Part shown: positions 12,291-24,338 of the stretch, piece after piece | Position numbering within the stretch: position 1 is the first letter of the stretch | How the letters are laid out: the number at the start of each line of letters is the position of its first letter | Assembly: GCA_015680685.1 (NCBI GenBank) | Contig: MNCI01022611.1 | Span: forward strand, 1,520,645-1,584,644 | Length of the DNA: 64,000 nucleotides | Source of the DNA: Gnetum montanum | Taxonomy: Eukaryota > Streptophyta > Gnetopsida > Gnetales > Gnetaceae | Direction: 5' to 3' | The notes under the pieces: generated by a model | Told to the model about the DNA's origin: nothing | The model's input: only the letters and a program-made list of their open reading frames with translations | The model's database searches: none | Position numbers and translations under genes: made by a program

Positions 12291-13197
12291 TGATGAGTGG
12301 TGAGGTACCCTTATGCCCTACCATACGAATCACAAAGCATTCATGTGTGATCCAGTTGAATTCTATAGACTTTGTCTTTTCTAGTGCACTAGCCCTTTAG
12401 GAAGTGAATCTAGCCTTAAGGTTAATTGTTGTCTTCCCAATTACACTTATGACATTTGTTGGTATGGTTAAGTGTAACTAAGGCATTCGATTTTTATCAT
12501 TTTGATGTTTTATAGATCAATGCTCAAATATGGATAAAAGTAATTTGATTAACTAATCTAAATTAACTCATTTACTAACATTTAACTAATCTTAACATAA
12601 GTATCCATTACCACTTTTTGTTAAATGCTACACTATTGGGCATACCAAGTAATAACATTGGTGGGATTACCAAGCAAATACATGTTATGCTCGTAGCAAT
12701 CATGCTTATGTATTTAAGCTATCTAGCTTAATAACCTTATTAAATCAATTGGTGGAAAATATTTGTGAAATAATTAAGAAAAATTAACAAATAGTTGAAA
12801 AAATTGAATGCATAAATAGAATAGCTAATCTATCCAAAGTGCTGCAAGGTTTATCAGAAAGCTTGTCTTTATTACCACACACACTATTGTGCTTAGGTAC
12901 AACAATGCTCAAATAAAGATTCGTACACTCAATGAATCTTGTTGTGGGCACTCAAGGGAAAAAATTATAAATTTCAAATGGAAAAAATGCAAGAGCTTCA
13001 CTACTACTAAAATCTAGATTGCCATAAATGTGATTGGTAGGCATGTATTTATAGGCAATAGATAAACACTGTGTCGATGGGGCCTCATCGATGTAGGGAA
13101 TGATGCATCAACAAGGCCTCATTGATAATACCTCGTCAATGTGGTTGACCACATAGATGAGGCCTTATCAATGTAGCCAACCAATGATGACTCATTA
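12291..13197 (-). repeat. 3' LTR of element B (907 bp)
   Basis: In plus orientation it runs from TGATGAGTGG to CTCATTA, the last motif being CTCATCA with one C-to-T change. It pairs with 24339-25267. The TATA box is retained on the minus strand (TATAAATAC, 13045-13053). The region between TATA and the LTR start (13060-13197) holds several GATGAGGCC-type palindrome parts. Confidence 0.92.
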
Positions 13198-13393
13198 TAC
13201 CTCCATGACTAAATGAAAACTTGTCCTCAAGTTCTTTTACAAAATTGGGAAGGTATGGGATTATTGACTAACTTTTATTCAACAAAAAAATTGATTGACT
13301 TTGACAAAAAATGAAGTGCCTAGGTGTATGGATCAACACATTACAAAAATGATGGTATTCAAGACAAAAAATTCAACATCATGACATAATTAT

Positions 13394-16287
13394 TCAAAAA
13401 TTAGATAACACGTTCCTTGATGGTGTGAATCTTGTTAGAGAAGATTAGATGATCCTAGGCAGTGGTGGTTCTTGAGGCTTCGAGAAACCCTCACCAGCTT
13501 CATGCACTAGCAGTGGTGGAGGTAGCTATGGTTGTCCTACTACTACTACAACTTCAGGTGGGAGGTAAAAAGCATCCATGAGTGCTTTCATTTTCTTCTC
13601 TGTACTCCTAGGATCATGCATCATTCATGTAGCTTTCCCAATCTAGGTTGGAATAGGCACATCCAAAGGACAGAGCATCATTGGAAACAACTCCTTGGAA
13701 TTTACTAACTAGGTAGCAAACTATTTACATTTAATGCTAAATTCTCTTATTATGTTCTTCAGCTCTTGTTAGTCATTCATCCATCTAAATAGGTCCTCAG
13801 CGATAGATCATTGATCTATGAATCGCCCTTTTAGGACTTCGAGTTCAATGTTAGTAGCTTTTGCTTGGTGTCCTTGTGGTGTTTGAACTTAGCCTTGTAT
13901 AGCAGATACAATCTAGCCACTTGTTTCTGCAATTTTGACCATAGCTATCCAATTGTCAACATTGCTAGGTTTGCATAACAGAGATTGGGCAATTCCATAT
14001 ACTCTATCATTTCTTCAATTTGCAACTCTTTCAAGCAAATCTCTACTTTGTTGTAGGCATCAATCCCATCAAGGATGGGATACGACATCTATCTTCCTTG
14101 CTGGAGTTGCTAGAGGGCTTCATTCAATTTTGTCTTTGCCATCTAGATTTGTTTTTCATTAATTTCCTTTTGTAAACTAACTTGGTCCTTGTAGTGATTT
14201 TTCACTCTCTCAAATTTGAGAGCTTTGTTCTTCTAGGTGGCGATCTCGATGGTAAACTTTTGTCACAAGTTCTGTATCTCCTCTAGTGATACATTGTGAT
14301 TCTCTGTGGCCAATTTCCTTAGTTTAGTATTTACCCTAGCAAGATGCTCCTACTATTACTGAATGAACTCCTACATTTGATCTCTCTTAGCATTAACATT
14401 TCACAGGCGATGATTTTGCATTGTAAATGCTTCATTCTCTTGGCACATCTGATTCAAATCCTTTTTGATTGAGTGTGTTTTAGCTTTTTCCATAGACTAT
14501 TTGAATATGATCATTACTACTTTTGCCTTAGCCTTTTGAAATCATTCTTGAAGCTATTTGATAGCTTCATCTCTTGTCATTGCTAGGCTAAGGATTTCTT
14601 ATTCTACAAGTTAGGCATGAAGTTTAGCAACCTTCATGGCCAAGCATTAATTTTGCACTTGGTTCATTTCTAATTACCCTTCTAAGATGATGCATCTACC
14701 CCTGGCATTTAGAAGCTCCAAATGGGTTTTGGTGATGTTCTTTGGGAGATCAAAGATGTCTAGAGTTGGATGCTTGGTTCCTACTAGTCATTTAAGCAAC
14801 TATTTGTGTTGGGCTATGTTCAATTTCTTGTTGATTGTGCCTATGGATGTCTGCACATATTGAAGTGTAGATATCCTAATACAAATGCTGTAGGTGCATT
14901 TAGTGCTTCATCTACATGGTCAGCTACCACTTCTACCTCTATCTCCTACCCTTAGTGCTGCATCACCAAGATAGTTGCCTCTTCACCTTCCTCCAACCTC
15001 ATTGAGAAAGTGGTGGCATTCCCAGAGGTTTTTTAGAATAGATGGTGTATTGTTAGTGATACTGTCACCTCTCAAGTATTTGGATTTGACCTCAAAGGTA
15101 GCTACATTCTTTGGGCAGAGAACATGAGACCACCTCTCTCCATCTAGCTAACTTTTTGGGCCACCTCATTAACATGACTCATCACTAGCCAATACATAGA
15201 TAGATCCACCCCACTCATTCTTTTTTATTTCTCTTGTTTGCTCAAGAGCTATTCTTGAATTTTTCGTAGATGCTTAAGGATTGCATAGGCCTCTATTGTT
15301 GTCTTCTAAGTGGGTGGTGGTGGTAGTAGTAGGTCCTCTTCTTGAGTGGTCATTAGTGTCTTATCTTTCATGAATTCTACCCATGAGGCCAAGGGAGCAT
15401 GCTTGAGAGTGTCATTTGAGTAGCAAATAATACCTATCCTCTTGCAAATTTTTTAATAAGGCATGGAAAGGGTAGGATCTTCCTTCTTGTTTATTCTCCT
15501 TGAAGCACTTCTCCATCTCCAAATAGATCTGCTATGGAAGGTTAATGGAAATTTCTTGTTAGAGTGGCACATTCTTAGGTGGAGAAAGTATTCACCTTGC
15601 TTGGCCTCACCATTGGATTGAGGTGATAGGCTACAATCTTAAAATAAATATACTCTATTGGTGTGAACATACCATACTCCTTACAGTCTACCCCATAGCA
15701 TCATTGGGTCCACATCCTTTTTACCTCAGGATCACCTTTTGTTGATATTTCTACCAACTATGTTCCACTATCTGGCAACCCCAATTCCTATGTAATAGCC
15801 TCCACTGAATAGCCTTCACTGAGTAAGAGACTTGAATGTCCTTGATTTTTACAATGGATCCTAGCCTTCGGCTATTCTAGAAGGCTTTCCCACTAGACAT
15901 GATGATTGGCCACATGGGAGAGACTTGCAATTGTGTCTTGACATCCTCTAGAGATTTTTCCAAAAATGACCTAAAGTTTATCTCTTGAAGAATTGATCTT
16001 TGGATTTCTTGGGACTTGATGATGTCTAAGCAAGCTTGAGTCAACATGATCTTAAGCCTTGGCATAGGTTTAGGCACTTCTCCTCATAGGGATTGTTCGA
16101 TAGGCACTTCTTCCATTGGAATTTGTTGAATAGATTCCACTTTGGGCTCCTCATGAAGAGGTCATATTGCATGGATCACCTTTTATCATTCATGGCCTTG
16201 TTCTTGCTAGCCCCTTCTAGCCCTGGGTAGTTTCTTCCATGGTTGTGAGGGTTCTCCTTCTTGCAGATGCTTTTGTTTGGGTGCCAT
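13394..16287 (-). pseudogene. Decayed additional ORF downstream of pol (element B)
   Basis: This is the same ORF as at 2731-5606 in element A. It starts at ATG 16287 (MAPKQKHLQEGEPSQPWKK) and ends near TGA 13396-13394, 2.9 kb. The conserved early block reads QEINFRSFLEKSLEDVKTQL and SPMWPIIMSSGK (16000-15877). A PF20167-like segment follows near 15620-15440, then a long coiled-coil-like middle and a Pro/Ser-rich end near 13580-13440. Many TAG and TGA stops lie in frame. Because A and B keep the same length and the same start and stop positions although they are different insertions, the ORF was a fixed part of the family rather than a chance capture in one copy. It stands in the position of the Athila env-like gene, but I see no signal peptide or membrane helix. 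Confidence 0.72.
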
Positions 16288-18066
16288 CTATAATCACAAT
16301 AAGACCATGGATTAGCAATCATTTTGTAATCTTAAAATAATTGGGATACCTTAACTATTGAGGGTAGTTACACTTGGCTAAGTTGTGATTATGGCTAATT
16401 TAATGAATTTGATCATTATTTATTTTATGTGTTATTATGAATAATTCATCCCAGAGGTTGTTGGAAGGGTTAACTTAGAAAACATTGATGTTTACATATA
16501 TGGTTAAGGTTACTAACCCTTTGGGAAAATTAGGAAAATTTCCAAAAATTTTCCATCAAATTTTCATTGTAAACCTTAAGGTTTGTGACCCCCACAATAA
16601 AGATCTTACCTCTGGTAAGTGCAAGATAAAAAAATGAAGTGATTTAGACAAATGGTTTGAAAGTTATGGGCTTTGGAAGGTTTTCGGCTTTGAAAAATTG
16701 CAAAAATTCCTCGTGTCTTATAAATAAATGGAAAAAAATTCAAAGTTTCTTGTGGTATATTGACCACTATTGACTTCCATTGACTTTGGCCAAACTTTCA
16801 AAATACAAGGAATTTTTTGATGAAACTGGGATCAAATGAAAGCTCAGAAGACCAAGAATAGTATGAAATCATGAGAAGAGGGTGTTAAAGTTTATAAATT
16901 TGAAAAAATAGAGAAAAATTAATTTAATGGATGAATGCAATGAAATATTAAGGAGAATTGAGTAGTTTACACAATGGAAAATATGAAATATAGGATTGTA
17001 GTGATGTCAAAGATAAGGAACCTTAATTAATCAAGCCAAAAGTTATGCAAGTGGGTCCTCCCCATAGTAGGATGATGCCCTTTTTACCCTTATATAACGT
17101 CAACTAAGGAGTTTTTGGGCCCCATAGTTGATTTGATGATCATGACAAGTTAAGGACCAACCCAAAAGAATCCACTCATGAATCCCAACACATCAAACTA
17201 AGACATAGAACATAACATAGAACTTGACAATGAGGTGAATTCTAGCAGCATGGATGGATGATAGAGAAGGTGGAATGGAGTTCCAAATTGAGGTCATAAG
17301 AAGTCCTTTGTGAAATTTATGGTTAAAATGACTTGAGAAGTTCCATCCTTAGTCTAGACCAAAACCATATGCTTTTAGTGACATCACATAATTACTCTAA
17401 GACTGATCCACCCACTCAAGACACAAGAGTGCTTCCATAAAAAACCACTATTTCACAAAGAGGAGAGAGAGGAGTAGGAAGTGAGAGAGAGAGACAGGGC
17501 CTTAGTTAGAGGAAACCTTTAGGCATAGTTGCAAGAAGAAGAGTACAAAGAGTATTAAGTCCCCTTGAATTCATGCCCTTTACAAACCTTTGGATCCTTC
17601 CTAATTGTAGAACTGCCTAGGTCATCAATTGATTAAAATTTTCTTTAATGAAAAGGAACCTTAAATTCCTAGAATAAGGAATATCATATAGTTCATTGGA
17701 TAGGATAATGATGTGAACTCATTGCTTGTTCCATGAAAAATAAACCATGTCAGACATCGACAATCACACATTAAGCACAAACCATTATTAGTAAATAGTA
17801 ATAGTAGCATTGTGTCCTATGACAATAAAGCATATTTATTACCAAAAATGAGAAAATATCACACTTAAACAAAAGGAAAAAAATAAAGTAAAATATATAA
17901 GAAAGTGTAAAATAATCAAGAAAGTTGAAAAGTACAAAAAATGGTATAAAATTAGAAAAATTTGAAAATCAAAAATGTAAAAAAAAAAAAAGGTAGAAAA
18001 AATGAGAGGCCATGATAATGGTTAGCACAGATGGTCATCTTCCCCATGACTAAGTTGGAGTGAGGA
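16288..18066 (-). other. Post-pol non-coding spacer of element B
   Basis: No supported gene. It is homologous, inverted, to 576-2730 of element A and in part to 43990-45170 of element C. An AT-rich, A-rich stretch (17860-18010) lies just after the integrase end. A run of 'gagaga' purines occurs near 17460-17500. Confidence 0.75.
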
Positions 18067-19080
18067 GATGCAAAAAATAGAACGTGGTTATCCATCTATT
18101 AAGGTGATAATTACATTGGCTAGTCTTGGTTCTAGAAAAGGTTTGACTTGTTGGATATTGACCAATTGCTTTTTATTTGGGTTATCAAGTTGTAAATTAT
18201 CATGGACCTAGAGGAAAAGGTTTGATCAATTATATAAGGTCCCTTCCACAGTGTCTAGAATTTTTTCTTTTGGGATACATGTGTGGGGTTTCAGTAAAGA
18301 ACCTTATCTCTGGGTTGAAGTTTTACTTTCCTAGTTCTAAGGTCATGGTAGTACTTGCTGAATGCCTTGTTCACCTCATTCAAGGATAGGGCTGCTAAGT
18401 GATTTTTGTCTAGCATGTTCAAATTGATCAATCTTTCCTTCTATGCTAAACTCAGGTCAAGGCTTAGGTCATAGGTTTTTGAGAGTGTACAGAACTTGGA
18501 TTGAATTGGAAGTGTTGGAAGTTTTCCATACATTAACTCATAGGGAGAATATTCAATAGGAAGTTTCTAAGTTGAATGATAAGCCCAAAGAGCATTGTTA
18601 AGTTTTATACTCCAGTCCTTCCTATATTTGCTAATGGTTTGCATTAGTATTTTTGTAATCTCTCGATTGGTTACCTCTACTTGATTGTTGGCTTGGGGGT
18701 AGTAAGGTATTGTTAATTTATGTTCTACCCCCAAGTGTTGCATTAATTTTCTAAATTTGGCACCTATGAAATGAGTTCCATTATCAGAAATTAGTGAACA
18801 TGGCACCCCAAATCTATTCATGATATTTTGTTGCATAAATTTGGTAGTAGTGGATGATATACAATTAATAACAACTATTGCTTCTACCCATTTTGTGTAG
18901 TAGTTAACTACTACTATAATATACACTTCTTTATTAGACATGGGTATGATGGGACCCATGAAGTCAATGCCCCATATGTCGAAAGGTTCCAATGGTTGAA
19001 TTCATTATTGAGGACCTTCCATGTGAGCAATCATCCCTTCATCATGTTGGCAATGTTCATAAGACTTGAAGAACTGGTGG
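18067..19080 (-). pseudogene. pol: Integrase of element B, core region still open
   Basis: The frame 18992-18567 stays open for 141 codons and contains the catalytic core: WGIDFMGP with the first Asp, then SLISDNGTHFIGAKF with the second Asp, then QVEVTNREITKIL with the Glu. So the D,D-35-E triad is present. The usual 'PQANGQ' loop reads PQANNQ. The C-terminal part (18540-18100) is broken by stops but recognisable by comparison with element A. Upstream, between 19080 and 19270, the zinc-binding HHCC region is heavily decayed. The open core is striking given that neighbouring pol parts carry many stops, but the whole protein could not be made. Confidence 0.85.
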
Positions 19081-19269
19081 GCATCCCTAAAGATTGTGGG
19101 CCAAGACCATCATGATTTTTATGGTCATGCATCTCCTTACATAGTGACCTCTACAAGGTCCTTCATGTGCATCCTAGAGAACATGCAATTGATCTTCGTT
19201 AGGGACACACCAACAAATCAAGCCATCAACATGCACCTTGTAAAGGTGTCCATTGATTTCCACAAAGTA

Positions 19270-20960
19270 TTTGACCTAATGAAGAAATTGTTGCTTTTTA
19301 CTAAAATCCAAGTCTTGTGACATCTCTTGAGTTAGAAGATATGTGAGTATGCAATTAAACCATATTTCTTTTTCAATAATTTGTTCATTTATTGCTCTAG
19401 TAAAGAGGATTTCATCTAGAAACTGATCAGAGAGCAGACTCTCCTCCTCTTTGTTATCCCATCTTAAGTGAGAAAGGTGGTTAGCGATCACATTCTTGGT
19501 TCCTTTTTGATCTACCAAAGTAAGATCAAATTCCTATAAGATCACAAGCCATTGTATAAGATGAGGGCTCACCATCAGCTTGTTCATAAGGAAGCAAATT
19601 GCACTATGGTTTATATGTACAAATATCTTGTAACCTAGCACATAATGTCTAAACTTTTTTAGTATGTACACTACTTATATTAATTATTTCTCTATGGTGG
19701 TGTAATTCAATTATGCTCCTACTATGCTTCTACTTGCATAGTGGATATAATATGGACATTTCTTATCATCTAGCTATGTGAGCACTACTTCCAAAGTATA
19801 GTTAGATGCATTTGTCATGATATGGAATTGTTTGGACCAATTTGGTACTCATAGGATTGTTATTTCTATGCATTTTTCCTTTAATTGTTGGAATGCATGT
19901 TCACATTCCTTAGTCCAAATGAAAGATGCATCCTTCTTTGTAAGTTCTACCAATGGCTTTGCAATCTTAGAGAAATTATCAATAAATAACTAGTAGTAAC
20001 TAGTGTGTCTAAGGGATGACCAGACATCTTTTACGGTCTTTGGTTGGCATGTTATTCCTTGGATGACCATCATATCTTTTGGGTCTACCTCAATCCCTTT
20101 CTATGAAATTCGATACCCTGGCACAATGCCTTCTTGGACTATGAGATCGCTTGTTTGCTAGTTGAGCTATAGGTTTATCTCTACACATCTCTTTAGTACT
20201 TGCTCAAGTCAATCCAAGGCTTGCTCAAATGTAGCTCCATAGATAGAGAAGTCATACATGAAAACTTCACACCACTACTGATTTTTTGTTAAATGATACC
20301 TAGGACCAAGTGTTGAAATGCTGCGGGGGCATTGCATAGGTCAAATGACATCTTACAGTATGCAAAAGTCCCCTAGGGACTCATGAATGTTGTCTTGGCA
20401 TGGTCTTCTAGCATGATTTGGATTTGGTTATAGCCACTATAACCATCCAAGAAAATATAATAAGAATGTCCAAATGTGGTATCTAACACTTAATCTATAG
20501 ATGGAAAAGGAAAATGATCCATAAATGTTTCTATATTTAACAGCCTAATGTCAATGCAAACCCACCATTTGCCATCCTTCTTTGATACTACTATAACTGG
20601 GCTAACCCACTGACTATCTGTGATTAGATAGATGAACCCCACCTTGAGGAGATGCTCTATCTCCTCCTTGATGATTTGTTTTAATTTGGGATTCAACTAC
20701 CTCTATGGCTACCTTCTAAGCTTCATGGTCAAACTAGTGTAAATGCGATGCTAGCATATCATTGGGTCAATTCCTATTAGCTCTAGATATAACCAAGAAA
20801 AGGGTTTTAACCATTTATTTACTACTTCCAACAACTTTTCTTTTTGTTCAGGAGCAAGTTTGGCATTAACGATGACTAGTTTACCATTATTCCAAAATGC
20901 ATACTTCATACCAATCGGTAAAGTTTTTAGTTCCAAGGGATCCTACTCAAAGTGATTAAG
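19270..20960 (-). pseudogene. pol: Decayed RT and RNase H of element B
   Basis: The order on the minus strand is: linker before RT (20936-20751, MELKTLPIGMKYAFWNNG and APEQKEKLLEVVNKW), RT fingers (20696-20490, EEIEHLLKVGFIYLITDSQW and VSPVIVVSKKDG), RT palm, then RNase H to about 19600, and the RNase H-integrase linker (19518-19276, GTKNVIANHLSHL and DLDFSKKQQFLH). At the RT active site (about 20265-20235) the frame reads FMYDFSIYG where this family has two adjacent Asp; the first Asp codon has become Tyr. That change alone would remove catalysis. The linker sequences are characteristic of Athila/Tat-type pol. Confidence 0.82.
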
Positions 20961-21144
20961 GATCTTCAACTCTCCCCAATAGGTATCATCATTTTCATCA
21001 AAGAGTTGGGAATGAACTTGTTCAATTTTTTCCATGCCTTCAACATATGCACATGTTAGACTCTTAGTTGGCTCCATGCGTATTGTGCTACTATCTGAAT
21101 CAGCTATTAGCCATTGGGTGCCCTCCTACTTTGTGGCTGCTGCA

Positions 21145-21630
21145 TTAAGGACACCTCTGAATTTTAATTTCTTGAGCACATTGATTGCATGCCTTAATGT
21201 ATGTGTTTTTGATTGACCAAATCTTTTGCATGCAATTGCACCCATTATCACTGTATGTAATGCATGGAATACACTTCTTCTCAATATTTCTTAACTCATT
21301 CTCCTTAGATATTTTGAGAGATATGTTCCTTACACTCATTCTAGTGTTGATCATCCTTAACCAATCCCTTCCAATAATGATGGGGAAGTAACTTTTGCAA
21401 TTTTCCACCTTGATTGCTAGAAAATCAACAAGATAGGACCACCCACAAACTATGATCAAAATTTCCTCTACTAATTCCAAAGGGACAATAATCAATTGAT
21501 CTGCTAATTCTAAATAGATGGTGCTCTTCTTAAGAGATGGTAGATTCCAAGCCTTGCACATATCATGGGAGATGAGGTTAACACTAGAACTAGAGTCAAG
21601 AAGAGCTTTGCATGGCTCTTGTCCAGTAAT
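21145..21630 (-). pseudogene. pol: Decayed aspartic protease of element B
   Basis: The frame 21561-21145 is open for 138 codons and reads TIYLELADQLIIVPLELVEE, then FPIIIGRDWLRM, matching the flap and C-terminal strand of plant gypsy proteases. Just upstream (about 21610-21570) the active-site loop is LLDSSSSVNLISHDM: the catalytic Asp is kept, but the usual Asp-Ser-Gly or Asp-Leu-Gly is Asp-Ser-Ser. The protease would process the Gag-Pol product. The surrounding frame has stops on both sides. Confidence 0.78.
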
Positions 21631-21699
21631 CTATAGATAGATGAGTGGACTTCCTAAATCATATTTTTTTGTAGGAAGTTTGTTAGCCTTAATCTAGTC

Positions 21700-24195
21700 A
21701 GAAATAACATAGGTTAACATTATAGTGTGAATCCTAGGTAGCACTTGGTTTGAAGCATACTTGAAGGTATTTGATGTAGAGGATGAGGGTGATGGAGATG
21801 TAGGAAAATCAGTCAGGGTAGGTTGTGAGGGTTGTAGAGGATGGCTAGGCTAGAAGAAAGGTCATTTCCTTGATTGATTATTCAAATTTCTTGGTTGAAA
21901 AACTAGTTGTGAATGCACAACCCTTGTAGCATTTCATTGTTGCGGCTATAGAGGAATCTCACCTTGCATGAATGGAGTAGGAGGTAATCGAGTTGAAGGT
22001 GGAGGTGTAAGTATAGAGAGATGTGGAGGATGATAAAGATACAGATATGGATTTTCTCCTCTAGTAGATGGTGAATTTGTTCAATGGTACTCGCGAGGGT
22101 AATAGTGATTTTGTAATGATGCATGACTTGCCGAACTTCTCGGGGAGATGGATTGTTGAACATAGTACCCGTATGGATCTAGTTGCCTATAAGGGTATTG
22201 CTACCTTGGCGATGGCATCACCCATAATTGTGGTTGATACAACTATTGGTATTATTTGTATGATTGTGGAGAAGCTCCACTTAGGTAGTAAGCTTATTGT
22301 GGCTGGTGGAACTATCTTGAACTACCTTGAGGATAAGGCAATTATCTTGGAGCTTGCCTACATGCTAGGCAAGGATTCAATGCATATACTCTAGACTCTT
22401 GTAAGTGTGACACTATAGGATAACATCTCTTTGAATGTTCATATTGATAGATGTCACATTTAGTTTCATCATGAGAGTTAGAATCCATAACTTCTTCTAC
22501 TACAAAAAATTTTCCCTTACCTCTTTGGTAGGCATGTTCAACTTCTTTTTGCCTCCTACAATTACTATCACTATTTTACTCTTTGGATTCTTTAGCAATC
22601 TTTAAAGTGGTTTGAAACTTTTCATCCAAGGAATCCCATAACTTGTCAACCTTGGTTGAAATATGAGAAATAGATTCTTGGATGGGCAAGATCTTGTTGT
22701 TCACCACTTCATCAAGTGGTGACTCCTCCTCATCACAAAATTGGACTTCTCATCTTCTAATGGAAGGGTTCCTATTATATTCTTCATCACTTTTTCCCTT
22801 TTGTAGCTCACCTTCTTCTTTTACTACCTACTCAATTAACCTTTGGATTTGATGAGCCCTCATCTCAAACAATATTCCTTGGGAATACATCCTAAGGGTT
22901 CTTCTTGTTTCTACTCTGAGCCCATCTATGATGTAGTGAAGTTGTTCCCTTTGAGAGTAAGCATGGATAGGGCATAAGTGTAGGAGGGACTAGTATTAGC
23001 TCATGGTGGCATCTAAGGGTTCATGTGCTCCTTATTTCTAGCCTTGGATTTTCCTTCTTAGATTGGACACTCTGGAGTAAGTTTGGTATTTATCATTGAA
23101 TAGTTCTAACATGGTACTCCATTTGCAGATACATTTCAATTCTAAGGATTGATGTCAACTTTCAGCTTCCTTAATGAGTATCCTTGGGAAAAGCTTCAGT
23201 TGTTGCCACTCATTCTCTATGTTTTGTAAGGCACAAGCATCTTTAAAAGCTTGGAGATGTGTCTATGGATCAGAATTATATCCCCCCTTAAATATTGGAA
23301 TATTATTCATGTCTAGTCACTTGATCCAACTATCCTTCATATGCTTGGTTGGGATTTTTACTACCTCTACAATGTTGAGCATATTTTGAGTCACCAATAA
23401 AGGTTCATCATCATTGTTGCATTGATGATGTTGATAATAGTTTTAGCCACCACTTTAGTTTTGGTGGCCTTCATGGTCATTAATATTTCTTTGATCACCT
23501 TCATCATAGTTGTTTTGATGGTGACTTCCATGAGAACCATCAAATGAAGCAGAATGTTCAGAATTGGATGAAGAAGATGAAGAGGAAGGTGGACCACCAC
23601 TACCACCATAGTGTTTTCCATCACTATTTCACTTATTATGATCAACATCCTTAGATCCCTTATTGCTATGATGTTTACCTGAGTCCCTACCTTGGCTATC
23701 ACTCTTTCCTAACCCTAGTTTATGAGTAGTCAATCATAGGGTCAAGTTCACACCCTTACCATTAGTATCAAGGGGTGGAGAATCTTCATGTTGAGAACCT
23801 TTCAAGGGAGGATCCTCATTGTCCTCTTGATCTAGTAGGAACAAGGGGTTAGTGTAATGTTTCTTCTTTGTAGCTTCATGAAGTTTTTCCTAATGTTTAT
23901 CTTGCTTACATTGCATTTTAGTGGGATAGTAGTTTTGAGTGTTATATCCATCCACAATGTACTCCTAATGAAGATTTGATGTGTCCAACCTCTTAAGGGT
24001 TTTAAATAGTATTTTGGGCATAGATCTATTGGGGCCCTTCATATCATGCCATTGCATTTGTTCATCCTGATGTAGAATGAAGGTGAAATTTTGCACAAAC
24101 TCATCTGGATGAGTGTATACCACCTTGCATTCTTGTGGGACCAATGGTTTAGTATCTTCAGGCTTACGAGAAGAAGAAGACATTTTGCAAAACAA
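21700..24195 (-). pseudogene. gag: Decayed gag of element B
   Basis: The most N-terminal readable piece is the frame from ATG 24195, MFCKMSSSSRKPEDTKPLVP, then VVYTHPDEFVQNFTFILHQD. The ATG within it that begins MSSSSRK matches the start in element C (near 51310), so I favour that start (24183). The gag core follows, broken by stops, around 23400-22700. A zinc-knuckle region lies near 22465-22425, where the first Cys, the His and the last Cys are recognisable (CDIYQYEHSKRC) but the second Cys is Tyr. The region 22400-21800 is Pro/His/Gln-rich on this strand and very decayed; longer plus-strand readings there are shadows. Confidence 0.7.
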
Positions 24196-24318
24196 AATGA
24201 TATTGTTAGTGTGCTTTAATAATTTCTATGTATAGTGGGAATGATATTGTCCTTTAGGTTCATACAACGATATACTGGTATTCACTTAGACCTAAATAGT
24301 GCACATTCCAAAAACAAA

Positions 24319-24337
24319 GTCCCTGGCAACAGTGCCA
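24319..24337 (-). promoter_or_regulatory. Primer binding site of element B, tRNA-Asp type, all CpG lost
   Basis: Minus strand TGGCACTGTTGCCAGGGAC starts one base inside the 5' LTR end. It matches the complement of the plant tRNA-Asp 3' end (TGGCGCCGTTGCCGGGGA, from memory) with three differences. Each of the three is a CpG turned to CA or TG. This type of primer site is typical of Athila elements. Confidence 0.88.
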
Positions 24338-24338
24338 A

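Noticed and set aside
22068-22394. 108-codon plus-strand frame as a gene
   Set aside because: It is the antisense of the decayed gag low-complexity region of B.
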